64,000 nt of DNA, taken from contig NC_061800.1 in NCBI RefSeq assembly GCF_021462225.1, positions 2,170,001-2,234,000 on the forward strand, read 5' to 3'. The translations under genes and the position numbers were made by a program. The notes under the pieces are model-generated. The model had not been told where the DNA came from, did not search any database, and saw nothing but the letters and a program-made list of their open reading frames with translations. Of the stretch, positions 22,616 to 34,497 are shown in pieces (the first letter of the stretch is position 1; each line of letters begins with the position of its first letter). This DNA is from Girardinichthys multiradiatus. Lineage: Eukaryota > Chordata > Actinopteri > Cyprinodontiformes > Goodeidae.

Positions 22616-25563
22616 TTGGCACTAACTAAAGGATAATTAATTGACTACGAGGCAGACATCGTTCTACAACACCACAGGGACGACCCAAAACAAAAGGTAA
22701 GGAGATCTATATTTATTCTCCTTTTGCCTGCTAATAGTGTAGGTGGTGTTGTGGAATAGATATCTGTTTTCTCTTAAATTTACAGTCTTGATCAGTTTTG
22801 GGTAAAATATTTGTTTGTTGAAATAATGGATTACGGTAAAGAAATTATATATTGCGTGAAAATATTTGTTGATTGAGACAAGATACATTTTAGCCGAGAT
22901 ACTTGAATGTTGAGGCTGTAACATACTTTTCACCGAAGATACTTAAATGGTGACGGTGTTGAAGTAAATAAGTTCCGGATTTGGCAATCCAAACTCAGTC
23001 CTGACGAGGACTGGGTTGTTTAGGCTGGAGTTAGTAAGAGCCTCCCCGAGGGATTGGGACACCTCATAGTGGCCAGGGATAGGACCCCGAGACCCTGAAC
23101 TGGCAGGTGAGGGAAGACAGTTGAGATACTTAAATGGTGAAACTGTAATAATAAGATTAAGTAAAAGGAATTCCAGGGAGTCAACGGAGGGTTGATTCCT
23201 TGGTGTCAAACCGGGTTTGGCATCACAGCGGTTGGACCAGGAGAGACTGAAAAAGTCCTGCTGAGTGGAAGGGTTACACGCCCTCTGCGCGATTGTGTTC
23301 AATATGCTTTAATTTGGGAAGATAAGTTTGGTTTTTCACAGAGTGGACGTTTGAGTGTATATGAGTTAAATAGTTTCTAGTAAACCAGTTGATGGATGGA
23401 GATGAGAAAAATAAGAAACATAAGAAAAAAATTAAAAAGCACAGAGTGCATCAATTAAGGTGTTAAAGAGTTAAACCTTTCCTGCAGGAAGTTTCGTTTG
23501 TCTTAAATATTGCGATCAGTCGGAAAAGAAAGGAGTATAATGCATGTTATGACAACTGACTGACTGACTGACAATATTTCTGTGTGCAAAATCTGAACCT
23601 ATACTAAACTTCACATGTATGGGATTTGAGTGCAACATCTGCGTTTTTGAGTCTGGACTTTAGAAACCTGCCCTTCCCATTGCTACTCGACGCTTCTTCA
23701 GCACGGCCTGAAAGAGAGAGCCTGTCTGCCTGCCTGCCTGCTGCTGTAAATCACAGTGTGAGTTTCCACCAGAATGAAACTCAGAAGTAATCTGGCCCCA
23801 CTGAGATGGACAACGATCCATGCTGCGGCAGAGCCAGAACAGCGAACCACTGGATTTATATTGAAAGCACATCTTATGCGGGCAGAAGAGAAACAGGCCA
23901 GAGCAAAGTTCTTTCTCCCTCCTGGAGAAGTTAAAATGGACAAGAAGGATTGAATGTCTCACCAACAGACCTGAAGGGCCTGGGTTGTTTTTGTTTTGGA
24001 CTGATAAAGGATTGTGTGCCATGACAGTCTGACTCTGGAGTGATTTAGAAACTGATGGAGGTAACGTACAAACACACACACATTTGCATAAATCTTTTCC
24101 TATTTTCTGCAATGAAGAACGCTTATTAACCGCTGCTCATGTGACGCTTGCTTGACATTGACAGATATAGTGGGTTAAAATAATATTTTAGGGTTAGAAA
24201 AGTATCTTCAAAAGGGTGATAACTTAACTCATTTGATACTTTCCAGTTAATTCTTTTAGAGAAGCAAGTTCTCTTTCGTCGTGGAATATTCAGGGTCAAT
24301 TATTCTAGTTATTAAAAGTTATTAAAAAGCAGAGGAAGTTACATCTCCAAAACTCAGCAGTAACCATGTGTTTTCTATGTTATTCTCAGGACAGATCTCA
24401 TGAAGGAGCATTTTTAAAACCCATTGCATGTGTAACATCTGATGGGGTCTCTTTCAGCCATTGTTTTCTGTTGTCAGAGTTTGTATCCCATAAATCTAAT
24501 GGGTAGAGACCTCATTAAAACAGGCTTAGTTCTACTGTAGATGGTCTTCATACAGTCTCTGACACAGTACTTACATTGGGGTGCAGTTTTTGTCCGCAAG
24601 TGCTAATTTACACTTATGGAAGGTACAAATTCATTGTTTTTCACAGCAGCTGCTGGGAAGAAGTTCTATTAGGGTTTTTTTTTTCTCCTCTTCTGATTCA
24701 TGCAACGTGTTGATTTACACTGTACCTTATATCAAGTCCTGACAAAAACTATGAAAGGCTTGGTTCTGCAGTTTCTTTCCCTTCGGGGAAGGAAAGGAAA
24801 CCTAATCAGTTCTGTGCTGCACATAAATATTAAAACACTTGTTGTTTTCTAAGATATCACCAGCTAAAACTTTTAAACCTTTTGAGAGTAATTGGTTTTG
24901 TTAAACTCATTTTCCTTGGTAAAACAAACCTTTAAAATGAGAATGGGAAAAATTGGGTTATTTTTGAAGGTAAGAAATAATCTGATTGGACAGTGGTACC
25001 ACACAAAATTAAACTAATCTCATGTTCCCTAAAATACTCTGCATAGAAAAGGCCTTCAGAACCGTGGAGTTATTTTCCACCACAGTACCAAGTCTTTTAA
25101 AGCATGCTTTTTCTTTATTTTAAAACAGATCTGTGTTTTTTGTTTTTGGCTTTTTAGCATAATGATGTCTGAAGCTTCTTATGAACTGTGTTAGGAGCAA
25201 ATATGATCTGAGGTAAATTAGGAGCTGTGAACTAATAATTTTAAATCTGATTAGTGTCCAAGCAGAAATAATACACTAACAGGTCTGGGGATATTTAGCC
25301 AATCCTCTCTTCAATCTGCAGAGAGCTAACATCATTGTTCAATGGAGTAGTACTCAACTTGTGGTTCCTGGACTCCTGAAGCCCATGAGCCATAGATTTT
25401 GGGTCCATAAAATTATAATACTTAATTAAAGGTAAACTGATTACCTATTAAAACAGATCTAAGCCAATGATGGGTTCCAGTCATTTGGTGGCTTTGAAAT
25501 GCAATAATACTCAAAATGTCTACTCTGAGGAACACAGATTGGGGTTGAAGAGTTTTGTTTTGG
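22616..25563 (+). other. ERV-C leader and non-coding interior
   Basis: No gag or pol reading frame. A splice-donor-like 'aaaaggtaagg' occurs at about 22691. Around 23640-24065 lies an exon-like GC-richer stretch ending in 'gatggaggtaacg', with a short frame starting near 23876 ('MRAEEKQARAKFFLPP'); I do not recognise it. From 24100 on the sequence is AT-rich and probably continues the ERV-A-like block seen from 25564. Confidence 0.4.
22892..23146 (+). promoter_or_regulatory. Hairpin array with a conserved 18-nt loop in the ERV-C leader
   Basis: Three hairpins carry almost the same 18-nt loop, (G/A)AGATACTTRAATGKTGA, on unrelated stems. They are AGCC/GGCT (22892-22895 with 22914-22917), CACCG/CGGTG (22931-22935 with 22954-22958) and ACAGTT/AACTGT (23117-23122 with 23141-23146). 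Between the second and third lie GGATT/AATCC (22977-22990) and CTCAGTCC/GGACTGGG (22994-23015) hairpins. It sits about 300 nt after the primer site, where retroviral packaging signals lie. The repeats are seen directly; the RNA role is inferred. Confidence 0.7.
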
Positions 25564-27327
25564 AACCAAGGTTAGGATTTTTATAACGGAATAAAGACAA
25601 GTAAAATCCTTCATTTTAGGAAAAGAAAAGAAATAAAGGCTCTCTCAATACTAAAGAGGATGGTTGGCTTAAACTCCAGTCTCCTTGTTTGATTTCTTAG
25701 GGTTTAAAGATTCAAAGAATAACTAGGAATACAAAGGTACACAAGGTAATTTTAGATTACTAAGAGATAAAATATTGGAACATTTATCTGCATTTGGATT
25801 ATTAAAGAGGGGTTCTAGTAATAATTTTCTCCCCAACTCTCAAAATTTAAATAGCCAAATTAAGGAAAATTATGTCTTCCCTTTGAAACACTATGTGGAA
25901 AAAGTCCAGTTTGGGGTCAAGCTTCTTATCTTAATTTCTGATTAAGTCAAACACTGCAGTTTTTGTTTTGTTTGTGTAGACCATAAAAATGTCAACGCCG
26001 GCTTAAAATACTTCTTTGCATTTAACCTGAGCAGAGAAATTCTTGAATGCAGCAGCGATCAAAATTGAGCAAAACAAAAAGAGAATTATAACAATAACTC
26101 TCAGGATTGTAGTTATTATTATTACAGAGTTACAGTACAAATAATTGGCAAAAGGTTTCAGCATCAGTGAATTTGGATTCATTTAAGAGAAAACTGTTGT
26201 TGTGCTTCTAAATACTTTGAGAGCTCTTTGGATTATGTGCACTCATCTTAAAAAGGATCCTGACGATTGTCATAACAAAATTTATCAATTACAGCATTAA
26301 AAGATATGGCTGAGAAAACATATTCTGAAAAGAGATCGTTAAAAATGTATTTGAATTCTTGAAGCTTCAAATTTGGCCATTTGTCTGTCTTTGAAGTTTT
26401 GTCTTTGTTTGTTGGAATGAATGTTTGTTTATATGTGGCATGACACAATAATCCATGTTTAGAATAATGTTTCTAAATCCTAGATTGATTAAAACTTTGA
26501 GTTTTCAGGAGAGTTAAGAAGCAGCTTGTTTCTGATGTAGGTGCATGTTAACAGTTTTGCAGTTTAAGGTCCACTAAGATGGGTTGGAATGAAGAAACTG
26601 TGGGTCCGCCCAGAGGCTGTCAATCAGAGATTAGTTCTGCCTGACTCCGCCCACCTACCAGGTTGGTTCATGCCTTTGTTGTCATGGTAACGCTCAGCAC
26701 CTCCCTTCCTGAGTTTTAACACTGTTTAAGAGACAATAGAATCAAGATGCTTGTAGTGATTCTCTGGATGATGGACTGGCAACGTCTGCAACAGAGAGAC
26801 AGTCAAACATGCGCCATGATGCTTATTCTCCTTAATTTCTTAACATTTGGTGGCTACTAGGCGCTCCTTTGCCTGGACAGCAAGGGTCAGCCAAATTCTT
26901 TTCTCCCACTTTGACAGCGAAACTGACTCTGAGGAGGAAATCTCGGATGCTTTTATCTAACTTTCATGTTTATTGCTTGATATCTATCATTATGGTACAA
27001 ATTTGAAATGTGTTCATTTCCGCCGTTGTTATAATTTGTTTTCAGTACCAGAAGAAATGAGTTGTAATTTAAATTCTTGTATTAAGTGCTCTAAGGTGTT
27101 CCAAAGTGTATGACCTTTAGGTTACCTCTCTTTCTTCAGAACATCTGTGTTAGAGGAGGAAGCTGTCAAAACCAGGAGCAGATGGGTCTGCTCATATATA
27201 ACGTTGTTACCCCTGACCCGAGGACAGTTCAGGGCCATAAAGCCCAAACTCTTTTAAGTTGAGATAACACCCACATACTCTTTAAATACTGTGTGTAAAT
27301 GTTGACACCACACTGAACCCAAAGACA
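25564..27327 (+). repeat. ERV-A copy 2, internal block without integrase and env
   Basis: 25564-26760 matches 1-1180. The sequence then jumps to a match of 2409-2675 (26762-27030) and again to a match of about 3954-4275 (27045-27327). The integrase remnant and nearly all of env are thus cleanly missing. The second join coincides with a 14-nt direct repeat present in copy 1. Divergence is a few percent by eye. Confidence 0.85.
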
Positions 27328-27592
27328 GAAGAAGAGGCGGAATGATTGAGTTTTTCTCACTGGGAGTGGTGGAGCTTCCCTCCCAACCCAGAAGACACCG
27401 TTTGGCGGACATTTTATATTTTATGTTACATTTTGAGGCTTCTTTATCTTTTTCAGGTTACTTTGTGTGGATGAGGACTCAGAGTGTGAATTCATGGACG
27501 CATAATTTTACAGGTGGTACAGTAATATTTTTACTTATTTCTACTTATTTTTAGAAGGACATTTTAGATTGTGAACTCTTTTATGAGAGTTC

Positions 27593-27737
27593 AAAAGAGG
27601 GATTGTAGAATATAAACTATTTATATGTGTAATATAAACCATCTATGTATGTAACTGGCATGTGTACATAGAGCAGAAGGGTTCAAGCTTAGGGAGTGAA
27701 GCATAGAGTCCAAAGTCATAAATTAGTGAAGGACAAG
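27593..27737 (+). repeat. Polypurine tract and truncated 3' LTR of ERV-C
   Basis: 'aaaagagggat' (27593-27603) precedes TGTAGAAT. The LTR match to 22056-22189 stops at 27737, where Ty3/gypsy sequence begins. Confidence 0.8.
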
Positions 27738-27754
27738 TAAGAGATCAAAAAATT

Positions 27755-28760
27755 AAAACGAGCAAAAAACAAAGACCATCGGGACTGTCTGGGGTTTAGA
27801 CGCTTAGCCTCCTGGAGATATGCCAAATTCTTATGGTCAGTCCAAACAATGACAAGATGAACAGCCCCATCAAGCCAGTGCCGCCATTCCTCAAGGGCTA
27901 GTTTAATGGCAAACAGCTCTCTGTCCCCAACATCATAGTTTCTCTCAGCGGAAGTGAGCCGACGAGAGAAAAAGGCACATGGATGAGTCTTTTTGTCTGC
28001 TTCAGATACTTGCGATAGGACTGCACCAACCCCTACGTCAGAGGCGTCAACCTCTAGGACAAACTGCTGGGCTGGGTCTGGTTAGGACAGGATGGGGGCT
28101 TCTGCAAATCTTTGTTTTAGTCCGGTAAAGGCTTGTTCAGCCTCTGGAATACCAGTGGAACTGTCTTTTAGTCGAGGTGAGGTTGGTAAGGGGAGCGGCA
28201 GTCTGGCTGTAATTTCGAATGAAGCGGCGATAGAAATTGGTGAATCCTAAGAAGCGCTGCAACTGTTTCCGGGTTTTAAGGACTGGCCATTCCAGTCAAG
28301 TTTTGTAAAAATGGTAGCTCCCTGAACTGGCTCAAATGCTGAGGTCAACAAAGGTATTGGATATTTGTGCTTTATGGTGATTTGATTGAGTCCCCGGTAA
28401 TCGATGCAATCTCAGGGTTCTATCTTTTTTGGCTACAAAAAAGGACCCTGCACCGAGCGGGGACGTGGAAGGCCAGATAATGCCAGCCGCCAGAGATTCA
28501 TTGATATATTTCTCCATACTCTCTCTCTGGGTTAGAGATGTTAAACAGTCTGCTTGAGGAAAGTGGGGCTCCGGGAAACATGTTGATTGCACAGTCGTAT
28601 GATCTATGGGGCGGCAGTGAGAGGGCCCTGGCTTTATTAAAAAACCCCTTAAGGTCATGGTACTCATATTTTGGTCATATTTTGGAGAGGTCAAAAGGTA
28701 TTACCTCATCTCCTGGTTCTGGGGCCTCAGGGTGCACATGAGCCGTCTGGAGGCAGGAGA
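27755..28760 (-). pseudogene. Ty3/gypsy pol fragment with RT palm deleted
   Basis: Read on the minus strand, 28694-28332 gives the start of a Ty3/gypsy reverse transcriptase ('[20 protein letters not shown]', '[18 protein letters not shown]', then a frame change into the 'CIDYRGLN' block). Just past 28330 the sequence jumps from 'ATIFTKLDW' straight to the thumb region ('[10 protein letters not shown]'-like), so the palm with its catalytic YxDD is gone. RNase H-like sequence with stops continues to about 27770 ('EWRHWLDGA', '[10 protein letters not shown]'). In intact elements this polyprotein copies element RNA into DNA. No LTRs of this element were identified. Confidence 0.75.
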
Positions 28761-29756
28761 ACAGACAGTGTGAACTCCAGGACTCGATTCGCCCTTCTGT
28801 CCAGTTGAGCTGGGGATTATAAACTCAGACTCACACTATCCTCATGACAGACAGACTCAGACAAACACATAACAAATCCCACAACGTGACACATACGGCT
28901 TTTATAATACTCAGTTGTTCTTTACTACTTATCTCTGTAAAGACTAGTTATGAAAGATGATGACATAGGAAATCAGAATGTTTGTAAGATTTGTTTGTTT
29001 TAAGTTTGTACAATAAAGGACAATATTTAAGAGATGTTTACGGCTGCTAGGCAACAGCAGCAAGGACAGGAAAAGCTGGTGAATGCTAGATGGTCCAAAT
29101 TCACAGCTGCTCACTTCCAACCTTCATGGTCTCAAAGTCCCTTGAAGAACCTGGCCTATAGACCATGTCCTTTCGAAGGATGCAGTCTGTGAATTTGGGC
29201 ACAACTACAGTAGGAAATCATTTAATAGTAAATAGGCAATTGTGCTATTTTGTGTACCTGCAAATTGTGAAATTTTTTTTATAGTTTACACAACGTAACA
29301 TTCAATAGTTGCGCCTGTTACCATCAGTAAGTTATGTATGGCATTGTAATAAAGCTGACATTTATGCACAAAGACAAAAATATATGTTACACTGCAACAT
29401 GTTTCCTCAAGTTAGACGTGGAGTTCTTGTAAGCTCAAATATCCACAGGTTTTGGCAGACACAGCTGACACCGCATAGCATAACATAACTGTTCTTCTTA
29501 GTGGAATGTAAGGTAAACATTGATGGTATATGAGGCCAGGAGTGCTCTGACTTGCAAGATGCTTCAATCGCCATCCTATATGGAACCGACGTACTCTGTC
29601 ATCTTTTCTTACCAGACTACAGCAATCGCAGCCTCTACCCGCGGAAATTTTAGGTGTGGTCATGTGACTGTGTGGTTTTACTTGATTGGTCCCACAAAGT
29701 CAGGTGACAAAAAGTTGCGCAATCTCATAATTGTACTCTACATACGTCCCTCTCCC
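28761..29756. other. No gene seen
   Basis: A minus-strand frame of 83 codons at 29663-29412 is not recognised. There is an 'acaataaagg' near 29008, but no identifiable LTR ends. Confidence 0.35.
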
Positions 29757-29893
29757 TAGACACCTCCTCCAGCTCCTCCCAAGGCGTTCCCAGGCCAGCC
29801 GAGAGACATAGTCCCTCCAGCGGGTCCTGGGCCGTCCCCTGGGCCTCCTCCCGGTGGGACATGCCTGGAACACCTCCCGAGGAAGGCATCCAA
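29757..29893 (-). mobile_element. Rex3-like LINE fragment
   Basis: About 135 bp nearly identical to part of the insert at 12500-13002 (the 'PTGRRPRGRPRTCW' coding stretch). Truncated at both ends and joined to the GC-rich segment that follows. Confidence 0.75.
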
Positions 29894-30200
29894 CGTTCGA
29901 GACACCTTCATGAGGACCAAAACATCAAGGCACGTGACGTCGCCCGGTACGCCTGAGTCAGGGTCCCACCCTGTAGCCAGGCCTGGGGTCGGGACTCGTC
30001 GGAGAGTGCCTGGTGGCTGGGTTGCTCCTTGCGGGACCCGGCCAGGCCAAACCCGAACGAGAGATTCAAGGCCATCCCCCAGTGGGCCCACCACCTGCAA
30101 GGGGAACCGTGAGGGACCGGTGCAAAAAGGATTGGGCAGCAGACGAAGGTGGAGACCTCGACGGCCCGATCCCCAGATGCTTAGGTTAGCTATAGTTGCG
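29894..30200 (+). repeat. GC-rich teleost interspersed repeat fragment
   Basis: Sharp GC-rich island after the Rex3-like piece ('gtcgcccggtacgcctgag', 'gtgggcccaccacctgca'). It resembles dispersed repeats common in fish genomes. No protein domain is apparent and the class is not assigned. 30201-30545 beyond it is AT-rich and empty. Confidence 0.4.
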
Positions 30201-30549
30201 CAATCTTTTCGCCATGAAAAATAATTGTAATTTTAAATACCTAAAACAAAAGTAAAGTAAAGGTAATGAGTGGCACAGAGCCCCAATGTAACGGAGTAGA
30301 AGTTGCATTTTTCTCTGCATAAATGCACTCAGGTAAAAGTGAAAGTCTTTCAAATTAAAACTATTCTCACAAGTAAATGTTTTCCTAAAAAGCTACTGGA
30401 GTAAATGTAACATGTTCCTACCCAACTCTGAGTAATGAACAATGTCGCAGACTGGCCTATCACATCCTGTCTCACATTGAATGTTAAAATAAACTGTTGC
30501 AATGTATTTTACCAAGTCTAGGAAACAAAAGGTTGTCTCTCATATTTTT

Positions 30550-31010
30550 GTAAAAGATAAAAAAAATTGAACTGTGGAGGAATTCAAATACCTCAGTGTT
30601 GTTTTAGATCCAACATTTGGATATAAAAAACATGTTAAGAAATTGTGTGATACTCTGAAATACAATCTGTCAGTTTATAGGCACATCAGTAATACGCTCA
30701 CTTACAAGGCTGCACAAATTTATTTACATTCAATGATCATTTCAATCCTGTAAAGACTCACAATGAGAAAACATATTGGTTGTGATTAGAGAAGTTTATT
30801 TGCAGATATTTTCACAGATCGTAATGACTGTAGACTACCACATAGAAACTCAACCTTTGCCCAGACTACTTTTTCATATAGAGTCATCAAAGAAAGGAGC
30901 AAACTCCTAGATAGTCTGAAATTATGCTCTGACCTGCACGATTTCTTACGAAAGGTTAGAGAGCAACTACTGGGAAACCAACAATGTCAACATTAACTGT
31001 GATCATGTTT
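30550..31010 (+). pseudogene. LINE reverse transcriptase C-terminal relic
   Basis: A frame reading 'VEEFKYLSVVLDPTFGYKKH' and 'LTYKAAQIYLHSMI' is the conserved region after the RT palm in LINEs of the L2/Jockey group. After a gap, 'RVIKERSKLLDSLKLC' near 30880-30930 is the very C-terminus. Stops and an internal deletion of the middle show it is dead. Confidence 0.6.
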
Positions 31011-31044
31011 AATATACATTTATGTACTTAATCATTCATTTAAA

Positions 31045-31320
31045 AAGAAAAACAGGTGGGGAAGATGGTCTGCCACCAACGACACACCCGCACCCCAAGG
31101 CCCTACATGACTGGTAGTGTGATGGAGTAGGCGGAAGGAGGATGGGGAGGGAAGGACTGGGGGGCAAAATGCTCTCCTAGGGAGCCAGCTCCCCGGCTGA
31201 CACCAATAGGCACCCTCGTTTGCTGGTTCCAACAAAGGAGGGAGGCATATGCACATCCATCTGGCCAAAGGCTAGGGACAGGCACGAGGCCCCGAGAACT
31301 GGCCAAAAACCAGGACCAAC
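31045..31320 (-). repeat. Second copy of the GC-rich repeat end
   Basis: Reverse complement matches about 18180-18450 over ~270 bp, including 'cagccggggagctggctccc'. It ends where the L2-like LINE begins. Confidence 0.75.
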
Positions 31321-32196
31321 CAGGGTTGCCCTCTGTGACTCCACAATTGACACTGTGGAATCTTTCCGCTTCCTGGGAACCATCATCTCCCAGGATCTCA
31401 AGTGGGAGCCAAACATCAGCTCCCTCATCAAGAAAGCCCAGCAGAGGATGTTCTTCCTGCGGCAGCTGAAGAAATTCAACCTGCCAAAGACTATGATGGT
31501 GCACTTCTACACAGCCATCATTGAGTCCATCCTCACCTCCTCCATCACCATCTGGTACGCCGCTGCTACAGCCAAGGATAAGGGCAGGCTGCAGCATGTC
31601 ATTCGGTCTGCTGAGAAGGTGATTGGCTGCAGTCTACTGTCGCTCCAGGAACTGTACACCTCCAGGACCCTGAAGCGGGCAGGGAAGATTCTGGCTGATC
31701 CCGCCCACCCCGGTCACAGAGTCTTTGAGACTCTCCCCTCTGGCAGGAGGCTGCGGTCCATCCGGACCAAAACCTCACGCCACAAGAACAGTTTTTTCCC
31801 ATCTGCCACCAGCCTGGTTAACAAAGCCCGGAAACCACCCTGACACTCTCCCTTTCCCCCACACACCCCCTTTTTTTGCTGACAGGACACCTGTAACCTG
31901 TAACTCTATGCGTTACATTAACGCTCAGCATGGACTCCTGCTTTATTTGCACTGCCATACTTGCACAATGATCACCTGCACTGTTGTATTGCTCTTGCAT
32001 CTTATACTGCTCTATATTTACTCTCACTCACTTAAAACTGTGCACATATATTTATATTATATTGTAGATATGTTTATACTGTTTAATTTGTACTGTATTG
32101 CACCGACTACGCCAAAACAAATTCCTTGTATGTCCAAAAACGTACTTGGCAATAAAGCTTTTCTGATTCTGATTCTGATTCTGATTCTGATGAATT
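31321..32196 (+). pseudogene. L2-like LINE 3' end (RT C-terminus and tail)
   Basis: An open frame to 31843 reads as the C-terminal RT region of a fish L2/Rex-type LINE: 'FRFLGTIISQDLKWEPNI', 'KAQQRMFFLRQLKKFNLP', 'SSITIWYAAATAKDKGRLQ', ending 'FFPSATSLVNKARKPP'. The 3' UTR finishes 'cttggcaataaagc' followed by a TTCTGA-type repeat tail to about 32196, the usual end of these elements. It is 5'-truncated, so the endonuclease and catalytic palm are missing. The frame's upstream 34 codons belong to the adjoining GC-rich repeat. Confidence 0.85.
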
Positions 32197-32590
32197 CCAG
32201 AAGCAGAGATATAGCAGAGCAAAAGACAGAAAATTAAGAAGGTGCTGGGGGTAAGAGGGGGTGAAAGATATGAGGCTATGTTCAGAAATATTTGTGTATG
32301 TGTGAGTGTGTGACAGAAAGAAAACAAGAGTGACAGAGAGGTGTGGTAAGGAAGAGTAAATGAGAGGTAGATGACAGGAGACAAAAAGGAGCAGATACCC
32401 AAAAGTCCAGCATTGGCCCCACATCAAACAAAATAAACATCATGCTGAGCTGTGCTAACATTAGATTACATTGGCCAGTTATCTAACCTATTATCTAACC
32501 ACTGTTACATGTTTTAGATTAACCAGCTGTTGCTCCTAAAAGCCACAGAGTGATCTCCCAGTCCCTGAACAACTGACCACTGACATAAAG
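32197..32590. other. No gene seen
   Basis: Purine-rich to mixed sequence with no recognised feature. Confidence 0.35.
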
Positions 32591-33270
32591 TTTATCTACA
32601 GCCACTGTAGCTCTGGTGCCTTCGGTGATATATTTATTCCTGATTGGGAATCCTCCAATTGAGGATCTCCTTTGGGAACTGGTCATTAACGCTGAAGTTC
32701 GTTCCCCACAGCTCTCTGCCCCAACTTCTGACCTGCTCTTTTTGCTTGTAGTGCTCGAACTTTGCTACAATTGACCGAGGCCAGTGTGATCGGGCTTCTT
32801 ACCTCTGAGCCAGTGAACACGATGGAATGTGATGTTTTTCACCTCGTAACTTTGGAGTTTCAGCTGACCTTGGAAAAATTTAGGGACCGTGGATTCGGCA
32901 TCCTCCTCTGCCTGTTCTGGGGTGCCGGAGAAGACAGGGTTGTCCCGCATGTGTCGAGCTTGTATATCCAGGATTGTCTCCTTAATTTTTTTATTTTCTC
33001 CGGACAGCTGTGTCACTCCCATCGGTAAGTGTTTTCACGCTATCCCTCCGCGTTTGGTTGTCGGCTGTGAGCAAGCTAGTTGTTCCTGGCTAAACTCCAG
33101 AGACTCCCTCAGAGCTTGAAATTCTCTGTGAAGAACTTTCACCAGGGCGAGACAAGCATCCGGGCTGTTTAGCGAGCACTCTGAACCCATGTGTTTTGAT
33201 GTTGGCGTGGCCATAGTCGGAGATTTTTGTGGCTTGCCGATCACAATGTTATCAAAACATAAGTCCACGT
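32591..33270 (-). pseudogene. L1-type LINE ORF1 relic
   Basis: Minus-strand frames at 33268-33035 and 33022-32765 read as an L1-like ORF1 RNA-binding protein. The first part has 'MATPTSKHMG' and a heptad-like segment ('REFQALRESLEFSQEQLA'). The second begins in the coiled coil ('LSGENKKIKETILDIQARHM') and enters the RRM ('NPVFSGTPEQAEEDAEST', 'NITFHRVHWL'). Coding similarity continues in another frame to about 32640 ('GTNFSVNDQFPKEI'). ORF1p binds LINE RNA as a trimer. Frame breaks at about 33030 and 32760 inactivate it. ORF2 does not follow within the copy. Confidence 0.75.
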
Positions 33271-34497
33271 AGCTCCCCAGGCTGTCCAGGGTTTCCCCCG
33301 TCCAGTTTGTTTTATTGGGAAAATATGAGACAGTGGTTAGTATTTTAGATGTTTCTATATCCGGCTTAGATTTATTGGCTTGTTTTGCCTGAGTTTTGTC
33401 ATGTTTGTTTACCAGTATACCGCCATATTACTTACCTACAGCTCTTGCAAGATCTCAGGCACTCATCACGCTCATCAAACAACAAATTTTTATATCAGAC
33501 GTAGCTTAATCTTTTCATTTAAAAACCTATACAGTTTTTAAATGCTATGAGATTTTTGGCTCTTTGTCTTTGACAAGCAAGAGACTTAAGGACACCTTTT
33601 AATCAAACCTTTTGACAGGTGAACTTGTGACTTTTGAAGGGGGGTCATGGGGGGGCTGAGAACAGGTGGTGTGGGGGGTGTGACAGAGGGACGTAACGTG
33701 CATGGTGATTGGATGTCGTCATTAGGGGCAAGACCTTAAGTAAACCAATTAAAACACAAAGGTGTGTATGATATAAATAGAACAAGACAAATATGGTAAA
33801 ACTGTATAGCATCAGTGCCAATTAAAATAGAGGGGTGAGTTTGTAAGGCTCGTTAAACCTTGAATAACCCAATGAAAACAACGGGGCGTGCTTTAGTGCT
33901 TGTTTTAAATACTGGCATAAAACTCTGCACTTTACATGCAGCATTCGTTGGAAAAACACACCCGTTCAGCAATGGCTTGAGTTAAGAGAGTTAATCGTCA
34001 AACTGAGGAGAATCGCAACGCGTGCCAAGATGATGAACAAGCAACTGCATCATCTATATCATCAACTTCCTGTCGGATATTGCATAATACGTAGCTTTGC
34101 AATTGTGTCATCTCTTTCACACACAGCTAGTTCATGGCTTTCTTGTTCTTTTTCCATCTCACCCTCACTTTCATTATGAGAGAGCACTGTTTCTGCGGTT
34201 GTCCATGATTTAGATTCTGACATTTTGTCTTCTGATTTTGTGATATCTTCTTCTGCCTTATCTTCTATGTTCATAAATGGCCTAAATGGCCTATGACAGG
34301 ACAGCATAGAGCTGCTTGCCTGGGTCGCCTGCCCTGGTTGCCTAGAAGACCAACAATTACAACATGAAGACTCACTCACTGACTCATTGACTGTCATGGC
34401 CAAAAATCAACACCCTACCACATAACTACTTTTTCTACAATCAAATTATCATTATTGTAACAATAATAATAATAAATTATTATTATTAATATTATTA
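33271..34497. other. No recognised gene; one acidic open frame
   Basis: Includes a minus-strand frame of 113 codons (34403-34062), Ser/Glu-rich and unrecognised, and an AAT microsatellite at about 34455-34497. A TATA-like 'gatataaatag' lies near 33769, possibly part of an old LTR. Confidence 0.3.

Larger units (their letters stand above)
22056..27737 (+). mobile_element. ERV-C, LTR retroelement with chimeric interior
   Basis: A 540-bp 5' LTR (22056-22595), a His-type primer-binding site (22598-22615) and a structured leader open this element. A polypurine tract (27593-27603) and a 3' LTR truncated after 134 bp (27604-27737) close it. The LTR starts share all but about three of 134 positions. 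No gag, pol or env can be read anywhere inside. The block 25564-27327 is ERV-A sequence, matching 1-4280 minus the integrase and env parts. So ERV-C is either a non-autonomous element built with ERV-A parts or an ERV-C provirus with an ERV-A derivative inserted. Exact joints left of 25564 cannot be set from this window. Confidence 0.75.

Noticed and set aside
23660..24112. 150-codon minus-strand frame
   Set aside because: Cysteine- and valine-rich start comes from a CA/GT repeat. Nothing conserved is recognisable, and the + strand looks more like an untranslated exon or repeat.
32052..32427. Minus-strand frames of 106-116 codons with many F, L and S
   Set aside because: They read through the LINE microsatellite tail and purine-rich flank. 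There is no family or splice signal.
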